A DNA stretch of 64,000 bases from Cladorhizidae sp. MBARI D1340-BT2 (taxonomy: Eukaryota > Porifera > Demospongiae > Poecilosclerida > Cladorhizidae): NCBI GenBank assembly GCA_028752905.1, contig JAQNBH010000004.1, positions 976,610 through 1,040,609 of the forward strand, written 5' to 3'. This document shows, in pieces, positions 1 to 11,277 of the stretch. Numbering within the stretch: the first letter of the stretch is position 1; the number at the start of each line of letters is the position of its first letter. The notes beneath the pieces were generated by a model that did not search any database, was not told where the DNA came from, and was given only the letters and a program-made list of their open reading frames with translations. The translations under genes were made by a program, and so were the position numbers.

Positions 1-727
1 CCGATTCTTTGGATTGAATAAAAATGATATGAATTTAGGGACCAAGTCCATCGGGGAATGGAAGAAAAATAATTGATCGTGTTTCATGTATTTTCCTGTA
101 TACCTACCTCTGTCTAATACATAGACATGATTGGATGAATACACATGAATGCATATATGTACATAACTAACCTCCGGGAGACCACTCACTCGGATGCATC
201 ATGCCCCCCCCCTTCCGCCTCGATGCATCATATCCTCCCCTTCTCAGTGAGGTACTTTTTGGGGTGTAGATTAAATACATAGCAATATTTGTGTCAGTTT
301 GTCCTGATTTTTTTTTTGTAACGCGCATCATGTAACGCGCATCACGTGACACAGTCGTACCCCGATGGGCCCCCTACGCACATCAGTCAAGTTTGAAATA
401 TCACATTTGGAGGATGTTTAGTCAATGTAGTTCTACTGAAGATATATATGAATTAACTAAATTGAAGGAGCCGTTTTTCTAGAAACTTGTGTACAAATTG
501 AGTTAAGAAATTTTGTGTCACAATTTCGTAACGCGCATCACGATAACTTATCAAGCTCTAGCTCCTAACTTACAGGGAAACTTTTTATGAAAATTGGTTA
601 AAAGTTTAGCTATGTCCTGATATTCACAAGGGAATTTGAGTGGTGCTCATATATTGAAGCATAGTAAAATAGTAGGCAAGTAAAGTCGAAAAAAGTCGAA
701 AAAACGTAACACGCATCACGGTGACCT
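1..727. other. Unique left edge with a recurring short motif
   Basis: No gene is recognisable here. The stretch is A/T-rich and non-repetitive except for the word taacgcgcatca, seen at about 319-330, 332-345 and 529-542, with a variant (taacacgcatcacg) at about 707-720. The last copy lies just before the 68-bp satellite begins. The small ORFs are interrupted and resemble nothing I know. The spaced copies may be remnants of a decayed repeat. Confidence 0.5.
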
Positions 728-3700
728 TGCCCTATGGGGACACACACTGGACCAACATCACACTGGGTTGAGGCAGGTTGAAGTAGGTTGACAAAAGCTC
801 TATGGGGACACACACTGGACCAACCCCACACTGGGTGGAGGCAGGTTGAAGTAGGTTGACAATAGCTCTATCGGGACACACACTGGATCAACACCACACT
901 AGGTTGAGGCAGGTTGAAGTAGGTTGACAATAGCTCTATGGGGACACACACTGGACCAACATCACACTGGGTGGAGGCAGGTTGAAGTAGGTTGACAATA
1001 GCTCTATGGGGACACACACTGGACCAACACCACACTGGTTGGAGGCAGGTTGAATTAGGCTGACAATAGCTCTATGGGGACACACACTGGACCAACACCA
1101 CACTGGGTGGAGGCAGGTTGAAGTAGGTTGACAATAGCTCTATGCGGACACACACTGGACAAACACCACACTGGTTGGAGGCAGGTTGAAGTGTAGGTTG
1201 ACATTAGCTCTATGGGAACACACACTGGACCAACACCACACTGGGTGGAGGCAGGTTGAAGTAGGTTGACAATAGATCTATGAGGACACAGAATGGACCA
1301 ACACCACACTGAGTGGAGGCAGGTTGAAGGTTGACAATAGCTCAATGGGGACATACACTGGACCAACACCACACTGGGTTGAGGCAGGTTGAAGTAGGTT
1401 GACAAAAGCTCTATGGGGACACACACTGGACCAACCCCACACTGGGTGGAGGCAGGTTGAAGTATGTTGACAATAGCTCTATGAGGACACACACTGGACC
1501 AACACCGCACTGGGTGGAGGCAGGTTGATTTACATGTAAGTTTGACAATAGCTCTATGGGGACACACACTGGACCAACACCAAACTGGGTTGAGGCAGGT
1601 TGAAGTAGGTTGACAATAGCTCTATAAGGACACACACTGGACCAACATCACACTGGGTGGAGGCAGGTTGAAGTAAGGTTGACAATAGCTCTATGGTGGT
1701 ACACACAGGACCAACACAACAATGGGTTGAAGCAGGTTGAAGTAGATAGACAATAGCTCTATGGGGACACACACTGGACCAACACCACACTGGGTTGAGG
1801 CAGGTTGAAGTAGGTTGAAAATAGCTCTATGGGGACACACACTGGACCAACATCACACTGGGTGGAGGCAGGTTGAAGTACAGGTTGACAATAGCTCTAT
1901 GGGGACACACACTGGACCAACACCACACTGGGTGGAGGCTGGTTGAGGTTCACAATAGCTCTATGGGGACACACACTGGACCAACATCTCACTGGGTGGA
2001 GGCAGGTTGAAGTAGGTTGATAAAAGCTCTATGGGGACACACACTGGACCAACACCACACTGTGTGGAGGCAAGTTGAAGTAAGGTTGACAATAGCTCTA
2101 TGGTGACACACACAGGACCAACATCACACTGGGGTTGAGGCAGGTTGAAGTAGGTTGACAATAGCTCTAGGAGGACACACACTAGACCAACATCACACTG
2201 GGTGGAGTCAGGTTGAAGCAAGGTTGACAATAGCTCTATCGGGACACACACTGGACCAACACCACACTGGATGGAGGCAGGTTGACAATAGCTCTATGGG
2301 GACACAAACTGGACCAACACAACACTGCGTTGAGGCAGGTTGAAGTAGGTTGACAATAGCTCTATGAGGACACACAATGGACCAACATCACACTGGGTGG
2401 AGGCAGGTTGAAGTAGGTTGACAATAGCTCAATGGGGACACACACTGGACCAACACAACACTGGGTTGAGGCAGGTTGAAGTAGGTTGAAAATAGCTCTA
2501 TGGGGACACACACTGGACCAACATCACACTGGGTGGAGGCAGGTTGAAGTAGGTTGACAATAGCTCTATGGGGACACACACTGGACCAACACCACACTGG
2601 GTGGAGGCTGGTTGAGGTTGACAATAGCTCTATGGGGACACACACTGGACCAACATCTCACTGGGTGGAGGCAGGTTGAAGTAGGTTGATAAAAGCTCTA
2701 TGGGGACACACACTGGACCAACACCACACTGTGTGGAGGCAAGTTGAAGTAAGGTTGACAATAGCTCTATGGTGACACACACAGGACCAACATCACACTG
2801 GGGTTGAGGCAGGTTGAAGTAGGTTGACAATAGCTCTATGAGGACACACAATGGACCAACATCACACTGGGTGGAGGCAGGTTGAAGTAGGTTGACAATA
2901 GCTCAATGGGGACACACACTAAACCACACCCACACTGGGTTGAGGCTGGTTGAAGTAGGTTGACAAAAGCTCTTTGGGGACACGCACTGGACCAACACCA
3001 GACTGGGTTGAGGCAGGTTGAAGTATGTTGACAATAGCTCTATGAGGACACACACTGGACCAACACCGCACTGGGTGGAGGCAGGTTGAAGTAAGTTTGA
3101 CAATAGCTCTACACACTGGATCAACACCACACTAGGTTGAGGCAGGTTGAAGTAGGTTGACAATAGCTCTATGGGGACACACACTGGACCAACACCACAC
3201 TGGGTGAGGCAGGTTGAAGTACAAGGTTGACAATAGCTCTATGGGGATACACACTGGACCAACATCACACTGGGTGGAGGCAGGTTGAAGTATGTAGGTT
3301 GACAATAGCTCTATGTGGGGACACACACTGGACCAACATCACACTGGGTGGAGGCAGGTTGAAGTAGGTTGACAATAGCTCTATGTGGGGACACACACTG
3401 GACCAACATCACACTGGGTTGAGGCAGATTGAAGTAGGTTGACAATAGCTCTATAAGGACACACACTGGACCAACATCACACTGGGTGGAGGCAGGTTGA
3501 AGTAAGGTTGACAATAGCTCTATGGGGACACACACTGGTCCAACACCACACTGGGTGGAGGCTGGTTGAGGTTGACAATAGCTCTATGGGGACACACACT
3601 GGACCTACATGTACATCACACTGGGTTGAGGCAGGTTGAAGTAGGTTGACAAAAGCTCTATGAGGACACACACTGAACTAACACCACACTGGGTGGAGGC

Positions 3701-5441
3701 AGGTTGAAGTAGGTTGACAATAGCTCTATGAGGACACACACTGGACCAACATCACACTGGGTGGAGGCAGGTTGAAGTATGTTGATAATAGCTCTATGGG
3801 GACACACACTGGATCAACACCACACTAGGTTGAGGCAGGTTGAAGTAGGTTGACAATAGCTCTATGGGGACACACACTGGACCATCATCACACTGGGTGG
3901 AGGCAGGTTGAAGTAGGTTGACAAAAGCTCTATGGGATACACACCAACACCACACTGGGTGGAAGTTGAAGTATGGTATATGGGGACACACACTGGACCA
4001 ACATCACACTGGGTTGAGGAAAGTTGAAGTACTGTAGGTTGACAATAGCTCTATGAGGACACACACTGGACCAACATCACACTGGGTGGAAGCAGGTTGA
4101 AGTAAGGTTGACAATAGCTCTATGGGAACACACACTGGACCAACACCACACTGGGTTGAGGCAGGTTGAAGTATGTTGATAATAGCTCTACGGGAACACA
4201 CACTGGACCAACACCACACTGGGTGGAGGCAGGTTGAAGTAGGTTGACAAAAGCTCTATGAGGACACACAATGGACCAACACCACACTGGGTGGAGGCAA
4301 GTTGAAGTAAGGTTGACAATAGCTCTATGGGGACACACACTGGACCAACATCACACTGGTTTGAGGCAGGTTGAAGTAGGTTGACAATAGCTCTATGGGG
4401 ACACACACTGGACCAACACCACACTGGGTGGAGGCAGGTTGAAGTAGGTTGACAATAGCTCTATGGGGACACACACTGGACCAACACCACACTGGGTGGA
4501 GGCAGGTTGAAGTAGGTTGACAATAGCTCTATGGGGACACACACTGGACCAACACCACACTGGGTGGAGGCAGGTTGAAGTAGGTTGACAATACAGCTCT
4601 ATGGGGACACACACTGGACCAAAACCACACTGGGTGGAGGCAGGTTCAAGTAGGTTGACAATAGCTCTATGGGGACACACACTGGACCAACACCACACTG
4701 GGTGGAGGCACGTTGAAGTAGGTTGACAATAGCTCTATGGGGACACACACTGGACCAACACCACACTGGGTGGAGGCAGGTTCAAGTAGGTTGACAATAG
4801 CTCTATGGGGACACACACTGGACCAACACCACACTGGGTGGAGGCAGGTTGAAGTAGTTTGACAATAGCTCTATGAGGACACACAATGGACCAACATCAC
4901 ACAGGGTGGAGGCAGGTTGAAGTAAGGTTGACAATAGCTCTATGGGGACACACACTGGACCAACATCACACTGGGTGGAGGCAGGTTGAAGTAGGTTGAC
5001 AAAAGCTCTATGGGGACACACACTGGACCATCATCACACTGTGTGGAGGCAGGTTGAAGTAGGTTGACAATAGCTCTATGGGGACACACACTGGACCAAC
5101 ATCACACTGTGTGGAGGCAGGTTGAAGTAGGTTGACAATAGCTCTATGGGGACACACACTGGACCAACACCACACTGGGTGTGGAGGCAGGTTGAAGTAG
5201 GTTGACAATAGCGCTATGCGGACACACACTGGACCAACACCACACTGGGTGGAGGCAGGTTGAAGTAGGTTGACAATAGCTCTATGGGGACACACACTGG
5301 ACCAACACCACACTGGGTTGAGGCAGGTTGAAGTAGGTTGACAATAGCTCTATGAGGACACACACTGGACCAACACCACACTGGGTGGAGGCAGGTTGAA
5401 GTAGGTTGACAATAGCGCTATGAGGACACACAATGGACTAA
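728..5441. repeat. 68-bp satellite array, block 1 (about 69 units)
   Basis: A head-to-tail array with a 68-bp unit. Anchor words are gacaatagctctatgg, ggacacacactggacc and ggaggcaggttgaag. Units differ by point changes and 1-6 bp indels, so reading frames break often and the many small cysteine/proline-rich ORFs (CVPIELLST-type words) are by-products. There is higher-order structure: about 1936-2164 reappears at about 2606-2836, roughly 670 bp later, with the same series of variants. The same family recurs at 39.47-41.42 kb. Confidence 0.97.
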
Positions 5442-5480
5442 CAGGTGAGGGCAAATATCACCTTCCCTCAACACAACAGG

Positions 5481-5896
5481 GCTAGGGCTAGGTTGAACTA
5501 CCATATAAGGCTAGGGCTAGGTTGAACTACCATATAAGGCTAGGGCTAGGGCTAGGTTGAACTGCCATATAGGGCTAGGGCTAGGGTGAACTACCATATA
5601 GGGCTAGGGCTAGGTTGAACTACCCATATAAGGCTAGGGCTAGGTTGAACTACCATATAAGATGGCTAGGTTGAACTACCAAAGGCTAGAGCTAGGTTGA
5701 ACTACCATATAGGGCTAGGGCTAGGTTGAACTACCATATAGGGCTAGGGCTAGGTTGAACTACCATATAAGGCTAGGGCTAGGTTGAACTACCATATAAG
5801 GCTAGGGCTAGGTTGAACTACCATATAAGGCTAGGGCTAGGTTGAACTACCATGTAAGGCTAGGGCGAGGTTGAAACTACCATATAAGGCTAGGGT
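5481..5896. repeat. 29-bp minisatellite (about 14 units)
   Basis: The unit contains ggctagggctaggttgaac followed by taccatata. Successive gttgaacta words are 29 bp apart (for example 5492 and 5521). Some units gain or lose a ctaggg hexamer. The ctaggg words resemble the animal telomere repeat but are not ttaggg, and this is an internal array. No coding function is seen. Confidence 0.93.
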
Positions 5897-5897
5897 T

Positions 5898-6118
5898 GTT
5901 GGTAGAGTCTCTCTGGCATAGCAGCTGCCCCCAGTACAAGCGGCACAGATATCAGCAGTGTTGGTAGAGTCTCTCTGGCATAGCAGCTGCCCCCAGTACA
6001 AGCGGCACAGATAACAGCAGTGTTGGTAGAGTCTCTCTGGCATAGCAGCTGCACCCAGTACAAGCGGCACAGATATCAGCAGTGTTGGTAGAGTCTCTCT
6101 GGCATAGCAGCTGCCCAC
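5898..6118. repeat. 62-bp tandem repeat (3.5 units)
   Basis: Units begin gttggtagagtctctctgg at 5898, 5960, 6022 and 6084, exactly 62 bp apart. They are nearly identical, which suggests recent expansion. A minus-strand ORF across it repeats MPERLYQHCC-type words in shifting frames because 62 is not a multiple of three. It is not treated as a gene. Confidence 0.93.
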
Positions 6119-6402
6119 AACTGCCCAGATATCTTCATCAACATGTCAGCTTCTAGGTACTGCCGTGACCACATATAGGGGCATGCCTAGTCGTTTGCCG
6201 CACTAGACACAAAAATTAATTCTATTCTAAGCATTTCTTGGTTTTGTGCATACACAGAGAATATTTATGCTTACTAAATCAGGCAGGCATGGCACAGGGT
6301 TGAGTGCTGATTAGCTTGAAATCAAGGAGTTAATATCATTACAAACATTCATATACAAAGAAGAAAACCACACACATTGACCACACCCACTCACCTCTGC
6401 TA
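6119..6402. other. Intergenic or intronic spacer
   Basis: Non-repetitive, A/T-rich sequence. I see no domain, RNA or repeat. It lies downstream, in minus-strand sense, of the candidate exon at 6410-6546 and could be intron or 3' sequence of the same transcript. Confidence 0.3.
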
Positions 6403-6537
6403 GTGGCCTCGGGGCTTTCTTTGCCTCCTAATCGACGTCCTTCTCCTACAAACCTCTCACCAACAAAAGGGTTAAACCGTGCCCTACGAGGACCCCTGCG
6501 GCCCGGACCAATCGGCATGATGTCTCCCGGACCTAGT
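6398..6537 (-). CDS. Candidate exon, Arg/Gly/Pro-rich (partial)
   Basis: On the minus strand an open stretch begins after ccactag (acceptor-like) near 6537 and ends at a strong donor, gtgagt, near 6398. The peptide is rich in Gly, Pro and Arg, with words such as GDIMPIGPGRRGPRRA and RFNPFVGERFVGEG. The ARFNPF word weakly recalls the Pro/Gly-rich tail of the proteasome regulator PI31, but that is not enough to name it. It lies downstream of the LRR exon on the same strand and could belong to the same gene. Borders are inferred from splice-like words only and are approximate. Confidence 0.3.
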
Positions 6538-6809
6538 GGAGGCATGTGTATGGTGTATATAGCCACAATGTCAGTAGAGAAATAGAGCACACAGATAGTA
6601 GAGCACACAGACGGAGCTATTCAATATACAACGTCAACTATGAACCCTATGGAAGTTATGAGTATGCCACACCCCTTTTCTATATTTACAACTTGAAGGA
6701 CCCACTTAAAAGTTGCATAAATGGATCTGTGAGTAATGTCGGGAAGGAGGACAAGATGGAACACTATTTGCAAAATGACAAATCACCAGCTAAATTGACG
6801 ATCCTTTAC

Positions 6810-7025
6810 CCATGAGATGTTCCAGCCAGCTGCCAGGTAAAGACATGCCAGACATCGCCAGCACTCGCAAACCTCGGCATAGACCCAGTGACCTCAGGCA
6901 CTCGGCATCAGGAGGGGTGGAGCAGTGGGAGAGGTTGAGGTGGCGCAGACATGCAAGACGTGGGAGCGGGTGGTTGGCGGAGATTGAGGTGTACTCTATG
7001 TTCAGAGTGTCCAACAGTGGAGCAC
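6810..7025 (-). CDS. Leucine-rich-repeat protein exon (partial)
   Basis: A minus-strand open stretch of about 72 codons is bounded by an acceptor-like tccatag just upstream and a donor gtaaag at 6809-6804. Its translation has LRR spacing: LLDTLNIEYTSIS, then LRHLNLSHCSTPP, then LRSLGLCRGLRVL. This matches the LxxLxLxxC pattern of cysteine-containing or ribonuclease-inhibitor-like LRRs found in F-box/LRR and ZYG11-type proteins, which act in protein-protein recognition. No start codon, signal peptide or stop belongs to it, so it is an internal exon. Neighbouring exons cannot be assigned. The R/G-rich exon about 270 bp downstream may be next, but that is inference. This is the best evidence for a host gene in the left half. 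Confidence 0.55.
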
Positions 7026-7272
7026 CTATGGATACACACATGTAGATCATTATTAGCAATCTCCACTTTCCACATACCTCAACACAGTCTTGTTCAGTAT
7101 AATGACAGCCACAAGAACACAAGCCCATTTAAAAAATGAAATAATTACTGGTCCAAAGTACAAAGGAGACAAGACTGTAGCCATGCCGACCACAACCAGA
7201 TAGATGACCCTTTACCATTTAAAAATACCATTTAAAAATAATATACCGTATATTCTCTACTAGGAACCGTGT

Positions 7273-7404
7273 TTACTACTGGAAGGGTGGTTACAATTAG
7301 AAGGGTGGTTACTACTGATTGCAGTTGTGAAGGAGTTCTTACTATTGGAAGGGTGGTTACAATTAGAAGGTTGGTTACTACTGATTGCAGTTGTGAAGGA
7401 GTTC
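7273..7404 (+). repeat. 66-bp direct duplication
   Basis: Two adjacent near-identical 66-bp units start at 7273 and 7339. Each contains ggaagggtggttacaatta and ends in gaaggagttc. Because 66 is a multiple of three, an ORF runs through, but the peptide has no recognisable domain. Confidence 0.85.
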
Positions 7405-7436
7405 AAGTGCCTGTTTGGAGGAATTCTAATCGTTTG

Positions 7437-7515
7437 GGTGCCTGTGGCTCAACGGTTGAGTGCCTCACCCAGAAAGCCAGGGGTTCAAGCCCTGCTGGTG
7501 ACCAGAATTTTTTTT
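7437..7515 (+). ncRNA. tRNA-derived SINE-like Pol III unit
   Basis: An A-box-like word, tggctcaacgg (7445-7455), is followed by a B-box-like ggttcaagccc (7482-7492), spaced as in tRNA genes, and then by a run of eight T (about 7508-7515) that would stop Pol III. A D-arm (ctc/gag) and a T-arm (caggg/ccctg around gttcaag) can be folded. The anticodon arm and acceptor stem do not pair well. It is therefore more likely a tRNA-derived SINE head or tRNA pseudogene than a working tRNA. Confidence 0.5.
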
Positions 7516-7576
7516 ACATACATAAGTCTAGTGAGCAATTATTTGGGCATGCCTTATTGCTACTCGCCTCCGTGGT

Positions 7577-7712
7577 TACAAATGAGGGGCAAATGGAGGG
7601 ACAATTACAAATGGAGGGACAATTACAAATGAAGGGGCAATTACAAATGAGGGGCAATTACAAATGGAGTGGAGGGGCAATTACAAATGGAGGGGCAATT
7701 ACAAATGGAGGG
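7577..7712. repeat. 18-bp minisatellite (about 7 units)
   Basis: Units of the form acaattacaaatggaggg vary between aaatgaggggc, aaatggaggga and aaatgaaggggc. They follow directly after the tRNA-like unit, inside the MITE-like element. Confidence 0.85.
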
Positions 7713-7901
7713 CTTGTTCCTCAAGCCCTAATAGGGTGCACTATTCATTAGCAGTTAATATCGGTTACCGGTATTATAACTGGTAAAGGGTCACCTAATG
7801 TGTGGTCTACGTTGGGATGCACTTGTTTCCTTTCTCTTTATGCCACACCCACCTGTTGGGAGGTGTTCCAAGCCTCCCACTGTGACCTCGGTGTGTGAAA
7901 G

Positions 7902-8003
7902 TTCAAGGTTCCTGAGAGAGAGCTAATGGAAGAGGAGTCCCAGACCTTGGTCCGAGAGCTTCATGCGAGAGAGCTGGATCACTTCGAACCCTTTGTTCCC
8001 TGG
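7902..8003 (+). CDS. Candidate internal exon, 34 codons
   Basis: An open stretch of exactly 34 codons lies between an acceptor-like gtgtgaaag and a donor-like gtatat. Both ends are in phase 0. The peptide is charged and helical in character (KVPERELMEEESQ, then VRELHARELDHFEPFVPW). It is not a repeat and has normal coding texture. No domain is recognised and no partner exon is identified. It could be chance, because the acceptor has a poor pyrimidine tract. Confidence 0.28.
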
Positions 8004-8013
8004 GTATATCAGG

Positions 8014-8260
8014 TCACATGACAAATCACATTCCATTTCATGTGGTCTTGTGTGGCATCACTTGATAGTCACATGAATTATGGATTTTATATCACATGAT
8101 TATAGGCATGCATCACATGATTTATCACATGACATGTCACATGATTTTCATGTGGTATGCATATGCACCACTTGGTCATCATATGATTGATATACCTGGT
8201 CACGTGATACATTGAATGATGTACACATGGTTCACCTGACTGTCACATGACTTAAAATGA
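8014..8260. promoter_or_regulatory. Dense cluster of TCAC(A/G)TGA words
   Basis: In about 250 bp the octamer tcacatga or close variants (tcacgtga, catgtggt, tcatatga) occur at least ten times with irregular spacing. They are palindromic E-box/M-box-type words, the kind bound by bHLH-zip factors of the MITF/TFE/USF group. Irregular spacing argues against a tandem array. It could be an enhancer for the neighbouring exons or a decayed repeat. The sequence cannot tell which. Confidence 0.35.
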
Positions 8261-8500
8261 ATGCATTAACTTTGTAAGTTACCATAGCAACAGACAATAA
8301 AATACATGAAGGCAATTTTGCCACACGTGACGATCATGATGTCTCACCTCTCAGTGCTCTGAATATATCCTGGCTAAGTTGCGTGCAACCATTGATGTTG
8401 AAATTCTTCAAAGAAGAAATATATTTCGCAAAATAGCATGAACTGTAGTATTAGTTGAGCCCTCAAAATATGACAATTACAAGAACATGACTTAATTAAG
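8261..8500. other. Spacer without recognisable content
   Basis: A/T-rich unique sequence between the motif cluster and the 24-bp array. No ORF, RNA or repeat is recognised. Confidence 0.4.
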
Positions 8501-8835
8501 GCAGGAGGCCCGCACCCAGAGCATGCAGGAGGCCTGCACCCAGAGCATGCAGGAGGCCTGCACACAGAGCATGCAGGAGGCCTGCACACAAAGCATGCAG
8601 GAGGCACTGCACACAGAGCATGCAGGAGGCCTGCACACAGAGCATGCAGGAGGCATGCACACAGAGCATGCAGGAGGCCTGCACACAGAGCATGCAGGAG
8701 GCCTGCACACAGAGCATGCAGGAGGCCTGCACACGGAGCATGCAGGAGGCCTGCACACAGAGCATGCAGGAGGCCTGCACACAGAGCATGCAGAAGGCCT
8801 GCACACAGAGCATGCAGGAGGCCTGCACACAGAGC
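8501..8835. repeat. 24-bp minisatellite (about 14 units)
   Basis: The unit is gcatgcaggaggcctg plus cacacaga. It contains the near-palindrome gcaggaggcctgc, so single strands could fold. Its length, eight codons, keeps a frame open on both strands (MQEACTQS on plus, CRPPACSV on minus). This explains the long ORFs. No start or end of a real gene frames them. One unit carries cacacgg for cacaca, a CG/CA change. Confidence 0.95.
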
Positions 8836-10248
8836 CTGACCATACTACTGCAGGTTATAGCCTGTGCTTCCTATAGCCTGACCATACTACTGCAGGTTAT
8901 AGCCTGTGCTTCCAATAGCCTGACCATACTACTGCAGGTTATAGCCTGTGCTTCCTATAGCCTGACCATACTACTGCAGGTTATAGCCTGTGCTTCCTAT
9001 AGCCTGACCATACTACTGCAGGTTATAGTCTGTGCTTCCTATAGCCTGACCATACTACTGCAGTTTATAGCCCGTGCTTCCTATAGCCTGACCATACTAC
9101 TGCAGGTTATAGCCTGTGCTTCCTATAGCCTGACCATACTACTGCAGGTTATAGCCTGTGCTTCCTATAGCCTGACCATACTACTGCAGGTTATAGCCTG
9201 TGCTTCCTATAGCCTGACCATACTACTGCAGGTTATAGTCTGTGCTTCCTATAGCCTGACCATACTACTGCAGGTTATAGTCTTCCTATAGCCTGACCAT
9301 ACTACTGCAGGTTATAGTCTGTGCTTCCTATAGCCTGACCATACTACTGCAGGTTATAGTCTGTGCTTCCTATAGCCTGACCATACTACTGCAGGTTATA
9401 GCCTGTGCTTCCTATAGCCTGACCATACTACTGCAGGTTATAGTCTGTGCTTCCTATAGCCTGACCATTCTACTGCAGGTTATAGCCTGTGCTTCCTATA
9501 GCCTGACCATACTACTGCAGGTTATAGTCTGTGCTTCCTATAGCCTGACCATACTACTGCAGTTTATAGCCTGTGCTTCCTATAGCCTGACCATACTACT
9601 GCAGGTTATAGTCTGTGCTTCCTATAGCCTGACCATACTACTGCAGGTTATAGCCTGTGCTTCCTATAGCCTGACCATACTACTGCAGGTTATAGCCTGT
9701 GCTTCCTATAGCCTGACCATACTACTGCAGGTTATAGCCTGTGCTTCCTATAGCCTGACCATACTACTGCAGGTTATAGTCTATAGTCTGTGCTTCCTAT
9801 AGCCTGACCATACTACTGCAGGTTATAGGCTGTGCTTCCTATAGCCTGACCATACTACTGCAGGTTATAGTCTGTGCTTCCTATAGCCTGACCATACTAC
9901 TGCAGGTTATAGGCTGTGCTTCCTATAGCCTGACCATACTACTGCAGGTTATAGGCTGTGCTTCCTATAGCCTCACCATACTACTGCAGGTTATAGGCTG
10001 TGCTTCCTATAGCCTGACCATACTACTGCAGGTTATAGCCTGTGCTTCCTATAGCCTGACCATACTACTGCATGTTATAGCCTGTGCTTCCTATAGCCTG
10101 ACTATACTACTGCAGGTTATAGTCTGTGCTTCGTATAGCCTGACCATACTACTGCAGGTTATAGTCTGTGCTTCCTATAGCCTGACCATACTACTACTAC
10201 AGGTTATAGCCTGTGCTTCCTATAGCCTGACCATACTACTGCAGGTTA
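8836..10248. repeat. 42-bp minisatellite (about 33 units)
   Basis: The unit contains ctgaccatactactgcagg, then ttatagcctgtgcttcctat. It joins the 24-bp array without spacer. The commonest variants are tatagcc, tatagtc and tataggc. The 14-codon unit keeps an ILLQVIACASYSLT frame open until a shortened unit near 9275. The peptide looks membrane-like but is a by-product of the repeat. Confidence 0.96.
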
Positions 10249-10597
10249 TACATATTCCTAGCCCTAGCCGTAGTCATACCGAATAGCTATAATCTTGCTA
10301 GCTGTCATAACTATAGCCACACTGGCTACCACAACTAGTTAGGCTATGTTAGTTTTTATTATAATATAATAGAAATTGTTGTTTTTAACACTCATGGATG
10401 GAGTATAGCTTGGATTAGGTAAGGTGTAGCATGGACTAGGTAAGGTGTGGTTGTTTCAATAAAAATATTGCGTAGACATTTAGGAACACACCACAAATTT
10501 TTCTTAACCCTAAAAGCTAAGCTACATCCACGGCAATTGGATAGAGACGGGGGGGGATATGCACTATATCAACCTGCGTGCTAGTCAAGCTTATACG
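10249..10597. other. Spacer without recognisable content
   Basis: Unique A/T-rich sequence. It includes a short ggattaggtaaggtgtag/ggactaggtaaggtgtgg duplication near 10412-10450 and a run of eight G near 10550. No gene is recognised. Confidence 0.4.
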
Positions 10598-11274
10598 CTC
10601 ATAGAGCTCAGGAAGTCACACATCCTGCACGTGCTCATAGAGCTCAGGAAGTCACACATCCTGCACGTGCTCATAGAGCTCAGGAAGTCACACATCCTGC
10701 ACGTGTTCATATAGCTCAGGAAGTCACACATCCTGCACATGCTCATGGAAGTCACACATCCTGCACGTGCTCATAGAGCTCAGGAAGTCACACATCCTGC
10801 ACGAGCTCATAGAGCTCAGGAAGTCACACATCCTGCACGTGCTCATAGAGCTCAGGAAGTCACACATCCTGCACATGCTCATAGAGCTCAGGAAGTCACA
10901 CATCCTGCACGTGCTCATTGAGCTCAGGAAGTCACACATCCTGCACGTGCTCATAGAGTTCAGGAAGTCACACATCCTGCACGTGCTCATAGAGCTCAGG
11001 CAGTCACACATCCTGCACGTGCTCATAGAGCTCAGGAAGTCAAACATCCTGCACATGCTCATAGAGCTCAGGAAGTCACACATCCTGCACGAGCTCATAG
11101 AGCTCAGGCAGTCACACATCCTGCACGTGCTCATAGAGCTCAGGAAGTCACACATCCTGCACGAGCTCATAGAGCTCAGGAGGTCACACATCCTGCACGT
11201 GCTCATAGAGCTCAGGAACTCACACATCCTGCACGTGCTCATAGAGCTCAGGAAGTCACACATCCTGCAACGTG
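10598..11274. repeat. 36-bp minisatellite (about 19 units)
   Basis: The unit contains ctcatagagctcaggaagtc, then acacatcctgcacgtg. Each unit ends in a CACGTG E-box or a decayed cacatg/cacgag, and also holds gagctc. Twelve codons per unit keep frames open on both strands (RKSHILHVLIEL on plus, CRMCDFLSSMST on minus). No gene is inferred. Confidence 0.96.
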
Positions 11275-11277
11275 CTA

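Larger units (their letters stand above)
7205..7793. mobile_element. MITE-like element with 13-bp inverted ends
   Basis: The left end reads tgaccctttacca (7205-7217) and the right end is its exact inverse, tggtaaagggtca (7781-7793), giving a 589-bp element. The CCCTTTACC core is shared with the TTAA-flanked MITE at 46.3 kb, so a piggyBac-type origin is possible, though no TTAA flank survives here. Inside are a 66-bp duplication, a tRNA-like promoter and an 18-bp minisatellite. It has no transposase, so any movement would need one supplied from elsewhere. Confidence 0.5.

Noticed and set aside
728..5441. CRISPR-like array of regular repeats
   Set aside because: The units are joined head to tail with no unique spacers, the unit is 68 bp throughout, and the surrounding sequence is animal. 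It is satellite DNA.
5481..5896. Interstitial telomere (ctaggg words)
   Set aside because: The hexamer is ctaggg, not ttaggg, and is only part of a 29-bp unit. No pure hexamer run exists. The same holds for about 43605-43860.
6398..6537. Proteasome regulator PI31 C-terminus
   Set aside because: Only the ARFNPF word and Gly/Pro richness match; other PI31 tail features are absent, so the name was not given.
7437..7515. Functional tRNA gene
   Set aside because: The A and B boxes are good, but the anticodon arm and acceptor stem do not pair, so a tRNA-derived SINE or pseudogene is more likely.
8499..9291. Repetitive secreted or membrane protein (MQEACTQS then ILLQVIACASYS)
   Set aside because: The ORF crosses the border of two unrelated minisatellites whose units happen to be multiples of three. 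It has no non-repeat domain, and the frame breaks at a shortened unit.
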